Assembly: GCA_002343505.1 (NCBI GenBank)
Contig: DDQZ01000042.1
Span: forward strand, 17,080 to 26,245
Length of the DNA: 9,166 bases
Direction of reading: 5' to 3'
Origin: Verrucomicrobiaceae bacterium UBA2429
GTDB taxonomy: Bacteria; Verrucomicrobiota; Verrucomicrobiia; Verrucomicrobiales; Verrucomicrobiaceae
Shown piece by piece: positions 7,077 through 9,166 of this stretch (its first letter is position 1; every line of letters begins with the position of its first letter). The position numbers were made by a program, and so were the translations under genes. Below the pieces are notes generated by a model. That model was not told the DNA's origin. It saw only the letters and a program-made list of their open reading frames with translations, and searched no databases.

Positions 7077-7799
7077 CTACACCTTGATGCCCTTCACCTG
7101 CGCGTATTCGGGGGAGGCGGAGCCGTATTGGGACTTCACACTCTCCTTGATGGCCTTCATGCGCGCGCGCAGGCCGGGGGCGGCGGCGTCCTCGGACTCG
7201 TAGGCGGCCAGGCGCGGGGCGCGCGCGGCGGCCACGGCCTGCTCCTGGCCGGCCACCATGCGGTTTTGCGCGTCGAGCAGCGTGGCCAGGGAGTTGAGCG
7301 TGGCGATGGTGATGTCCGCCGGCGCGCCCGTGTCGTAATTCGGCACGCGGTTGAGCGCGGCCAGCAGCTTGTCCAGCAGGCCCTTGATGTCGGCGTAGCT
7401 CTGGTCGGTGGCGGGCGCGCGGCGGCCCGCGGGCGGCTGGTCCGGCGGCGGCTTCGGCGCGGGGGTGCGGTAGCCGCGCAGGGCGTCGGCGGCGGCTTTC
7501 ACGGGAGGCAGTTGGCGGGTCCAGGCCACATTGCTTTTCACCCGCGCCAGCACGCGCAAGGTACGCTCCCGGATGTCCTTCGCCAGCTCCTGGCGGGAGG
7601 CGACGCCGTCCTTCCATGCCATTTCCATGTCGGCCACGCCGGTGTTGAGCGCCTCGATCTCGTCGAGGAAATCGCTGAATTCGGCGGTGCCCAGGCGGTC
7701 ATCGGCGGGGGCGAAGGCGGGGTTGAAGGTGGTCAGCGCGGCTTTGAGCTGCTGGCCGCGCTGGAGACGGTCGAAAAAGGAGGATTCGGTGTTGGCCAT
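7077..7799 (-). CDS. Hypothetical helical cytoplasmic protein
   Basis: A 240-residue protein with no signal peptide, no membrane segment and no cysteine. Residues 1-110 are predicted helical (SSFFDRLQRGQQLKAAL, then FSDFLDEIEALNTGVADMEMAW, then ASRQELAKDIRERTLRVL). A Pro-rich linker spans about 112-130, and a second helical block (about 132-225) ends in SQYGSASPEYAQVKGIKV. It resembles a family of hypothetical proteins I associate with Verrucomicrobiota, but I cannot give it a function; a two-bundle helical adaptor is the structural guess. The ATG at 7799 was preferred to the in-frame ATG at 7982 because the extra 61 residues come from low-GC, non-coding-looking sequence and carry no helix-forming pattern. 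Ribosome-binding sequence is weak (GGGAAAG about 20 bases upstream). It stands alone, convergent with the plus-strand genes to the left. Confidence 0.75.
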   Translation of the reverse strand: MANTESSFFDRLQRGQQLKAALTTFNPAFAPADDRLGTAEFSDFLDEIEALNTGVADMEMAWKDGVASRQELAKDIRERTLRVLARVKSNVAWTRQLPPVKAAADALRGYRTPAPKPPPDQPPAGRRAPATDQSYADIKGLLDKLLAALNRVPNYDTGAPADITIATLNSLATLLDAQNRMVAGQEQAVAAARAPRLAAYESEDAAAPGLRARMKAIKESVKSQYGSASPEYAQVKGIKV

Positions 7800-8090
7800 A
7801 ATCGAATGGTTTTTTTCTTTCCCGAACCGGAGATTCTGAAAAACGGGTCCGTTTGTCGAGAAAAAAGTGACCAAACTTTGAAAAAGGGTCTTAAAACCCC
7901 GGAAACAGGGGTCCGCAAAACCCAGCTTTGAATGCCAATAACGATCACTGGATGGATGATAAAGCCATTCATCGTCAGACATCCAAGCCAGATTCTTTCA
8001 AATCCACAGAATGGCAAGCTCGTCCAAAGAACCGCTAAACTCGAAACGTGACCAGGGCTGACAAAACAATAATTTGATGAGTAGCCAGAC
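7800..8090. other. AT-richer intergenic stretch without a supported gene
   Basis: These 291 bases form the 5' side of the minus-strand 240-residue gene and must hold its promoter, but no clear -35/-10 pair is visible. One small perfect hairpin (7896-7900 with 7908-7912, ACCCC/GGGGT, loop of 7) lies about 100 bases upstream of that start codon, flanked by runs of A and T. Open frames crossing the stretch are unconvincing and have composition unlike the neighbouring genes. The stretch 8070-8090 may be a decayed first unit of the following tandem array (it ends GCCAGAC). Confidence 0.5.
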
Positions 8091-8279
8091 TCATTTTTTT
8101 GCCGACCCAATTCATTTTTCTGCCAAGCCGACTTGTTTTTCTGGCAACCCGACTTGTTTTTCTGCCAGCCTGATTTGTTTTTCTGCCAAACCCATTCATT
8201 TTTTTGTCAACCCAACTTGTTTTTTTTGCAACCCGATTTGTTTTTCTGCCAAACCGAGTCGTTTTTCTTGAAGACCCCA
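8091..8279. repeat. Tandem array of nine 21-bp units
   Basis: Units start at 8091, 8112, 8133, 8154, 8175, 8196, 8217, 8238 and 8259, each exactly 21 bases. The shared core is TTTTTCTGCCAACC followed by a variable GAC/GAT/CAT and TTG or TCA. Units differ by substitutions, but no unit has gained or lost a base; the last one is the most diverged. Because 21 is a multiple of three, the array reads as a heptad peptide: on the minus strand [RK]K[TM][NS]xxx is open throughout (8035-8310), and on the plus strand FFCQPDL-like heptads are open over most of it. The units are T-rich on the plus strand. A minisatellite is the default reading; a basic heptad-repeat protein on the minus strand is the alternative. 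Confidence 0.9.
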
Positions 8280-8325
8280 TGGTTTTGCAAGCGGTCCAAT
8301 CTGGCAACAACGCAGCCCCAGGTAG

Positions 8326-8347
8326 GGCGGCTGGTCCCCCAGCCGCC
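8326..8347. repeat. Perfect 9-bp GC-rich hairpin
   Basis: GGCGGCTGG (8326-8334), a TCCC loop and CCAGCCGCC (8339-8347) form a perfect stem. It lies in a GC-rich islet between the T-rich tandem array and the next hairpin. There is no T-run after it and no gene end beside it, so it resembles a REP-type palindrome more than a terminator. Confidence 0.6.
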
Positions 8348-8394
8348 GCGCGCGCAAGTGCAGGCTACGAGCGGCGCTGACAGATCCTTTGCGC

Positions 8395-8425
8395 CCTCAG
8401 CCCGCGCACACGCGGCGCGTTGAGG
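8395..8425. repeat. Second GC-rich palindrome with interior loop
   Basis: An outer stem CCTCA (8395-8399) with TGAGG (8421-8425) encloses an inner stem CCGCG (8402-8406), loop CACA, CGCGG (8411-8415). It lies about 50 bases after the preceding hairpin. The two may be parts of one interspersed repeat unit spanning roughly 8320-8430. Confidence 0.5.
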
Positions 8426-8430
8426 AAAGA

Positions 8431-8683
8431 GCGACATGCCAAGCCCCTTCACCGCCTTGGCCGTGCCCGTCCGCCCCTTGGAAGAGACGCTCCCCACGCT
8501 GCCCCACCACACTTCCCGAAGGTCAAGAACCCCGAATCAACCCGATATTCTGTGTACCTATCAGTTCCTTGGAAACCCTGAATGATGAAGCAAGCCCAAA
8601 CATCCCAAAAGCCGAAGCAAATGCCCAAAAACCTTGTCATTCAAGGCCTCCAGCCGCATCATCGCCCGAAAATGAACCCCAAA
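8431..8683. other. Intergenic stretch without a supported gene
   Basis: No convincing coding sequence is visible. The longest plus-strand frame (8389-8748) crosses both a palindrome and the upstream region of the nuclease gene, and its product is Pro/Ser-rich with no domain. About 8590-8632 is an A/C-rich quasi-repeat with CCCAAA recurring at 8595, 8603 and 8623, flanked by short TGAATGA-type sequences in inverted orientation (about 8579 and 8636). This could be another decayed interspersed repeat. Confidence 0.4.
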
Positions 8684-8706
8684 ATATCGCCGCCAAGCGA
8701 TATCGC
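8684..8706. promoter_or_regulatory. Operator-like inverted repeat upstream of the nuclease gene
   Basis: ATATCGC (8684-8690) and GCGATAT (8697-8703) are perfect inverted arms separated by 6 bases, and the right arm extends into the perfect 10-base palindrome GCGATATCGC (8697-8706). The site lies 32-55 bases before the ATG of the nuclease gene, where a repressor or controller protein could act. No promoter elements can be assigned with confidence, and an RNA hairpin in the leader is equally possible. Confidence 0.4.
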
Positions 8707-8738
8707 ATCGCACTAATCACACTGTTCTCCCAAAAAAT

Positions 8739-9166
8739 ATGCGCGTAGCACACCAGAGAGTTGGCTCGATAAGCAACGCCCATGTCGGTGCTGATTTCGA
8801 GCGTGTGGCAGCCAAGTATTTTGCAGCAGATGGGATCAGCGTCACTCAGAACTTTTGCGTTCCGGTAGGGTTGCATGCCAAGAAGAAGCATGCGTTCGAT
8901 CTGGGTTCGGCGTCTCCGAAGATTCTAATCGAGTGCAAGTCCCACAAATGGACGGCTGGCGGGAAGGTGCCCAGTGCGAAGATGACGACCTGGAACGAAG
9001 CCATGTATTATTTCCATCTAGCTCCAGAAGGGTATAGGAAGATATTCTTCATTCTTCGCCACCGCCGTAACGAAGTTGGTGAGACGCTGCTTAGCTACTA
9101 TCAGAGGATTTACTCACACTTGATTCCCCCTGACGTGGAATTCATTGTAAGCGTCATCCGAGACAC
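8739..9166 (+). CDS. PD-(D/E)XK superfamily nuclease-like protein (3' end outside window)
   Basis: The first 142 codons of a gene that continues past the right edge. The arrangement fits a restriction-endonuclease-like fold: an N-terminal helix with an acidic residue (GADFERVAAKYF, E21), a strand with D54 (KHAFDLGS), and ILIECKSHKW carrying E65 and K67, giving D-x10-E-x-K. After that come a Trp/helix segment (MTTWNEAMYYF) and a strand (YRKIFFILRHRR). Members of this superfamily cut DNA in restriction, repair and mobile-element systems; the specific family cannot be fixed from a partial sequence. The ATG at 8739 is the only Met start after the in-frame TGA at 8673-8675, and no Shine-Dalgarno sequence is visible. 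Sampled GC is 50% (8881-8940), well below the genes to the left, which suggests horizontal acquisition. It could be the first gene of a defence or accessory island. Confidence 0.75.
   Translation, partial: MRVAHQRVGSISNAHVGADFERVAAKYFAADGISVTQNFCVPVGLHAKKKHAFDLGSASPKILIECKSHKWTAGGKVPSAKMTTWNEAMYYFHLAPEGYRKIFFILRHRRNEVGETLLSYYQRIYSHLIPPDVEFIVSVIRD

Noticed and set aside
6837..7931. 364-residue plus-strand open frame opposite the 240-residue gene
   Set aside because: Gly/Arg/His-rich shadow; the minus-strand product has balanced composition and helical periodicity.
8091..8279. CRISPR array
   Set aside because: Units are contiguous 21-base repeats with no unique spacers and no cas genes in the window.
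8035..8310. 91-residue minus-strand frame across the 21-bp array as a gene
   Set aside because: Kept as an alternative only: openness follows largely from the 21-base period, and there is no start-site support.
8389..8748. 119-residue plus-strand frame before the nuclease
   Set aside because: It crosses a palindrome and the nuclease leader and has Pro/Ser-rich composition with no domain.

Overview
The window looks like a chromosomal segment from a GC-rich free-living bacterium of the Planctomycetota/Verrucomicrobiota type, most likely Verrucomicrobiota. Reasons: a secreted type I sulfatase, secreted nucleoside hydrolases with the DTDxGNDVDD variant motif, paired helical-repeat proteins with recurring W-x3-D motifs, nearly no Shine-Dalgarno sequences, and abundant decamer-type intergenic repeats. 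The phylum is an inference from gene style; no marker gene is present.

Layout. (1) 1-337, minus: the N-terminal third of a secreted sulfatase, divergent from everything to its right. (2) 399-4485, plus: a compact operon holding a ribose-type ABC substrate-binding protein, a small two-helix membrane protein of unlike composition, an RbsC-type permease, and two tandem signal-peptide-bearing nucleoside hydrolases (last pair overlapping as ATGA). The natural reading is an uptake module: nucleosides are cleaved outside the cytoplasm, and the released ribose is captured and imported. The ATPase such a transporter needs is absent from the window; the small ORF sits between the binding protein and the permease, where an ATPase gene is often found. 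(3) 4579-6734, plus: two overlapping genes for secreted or anchored alpha-helical repeat proteins of unknown function.

(4) 6724-6996: a scar. A 127-bp inverted-repeat element supplies the stop codon of the preceding gene and is followed at once by the 3' end of a third nucleoside hydrolase gene (63 of 69 bases identical to the end of the intact second copy, with homology running past the stop). (5) 7077-7799, minus: a 240-residue helical cytoplasmic protein of unknown function, followed by two GC-rich hairpins. (6) 7800-8738: more than 900 bases without a convincing gene, holding nine tandem 21-bp units, two strong GC-rich hairpins and an operator-like palindrome. (7) 8739-9166, plus: the first 142 codons of a PD-(D/E)XK nuclease-like gene of clearly lower GC, running off the window and possibly opening a defence or mobile region.

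The left half is thus a metabolic operon. The right half is a patchwork of repeats, gene remnants and probably acquired DNA. No complete novel multi-gene system can be demonstrated here. The most informative anomalies are the transporter without its ATPase, the nucleoside hydrolase remnant, the in-phase 21-bp array and the truncated nuclease gene.
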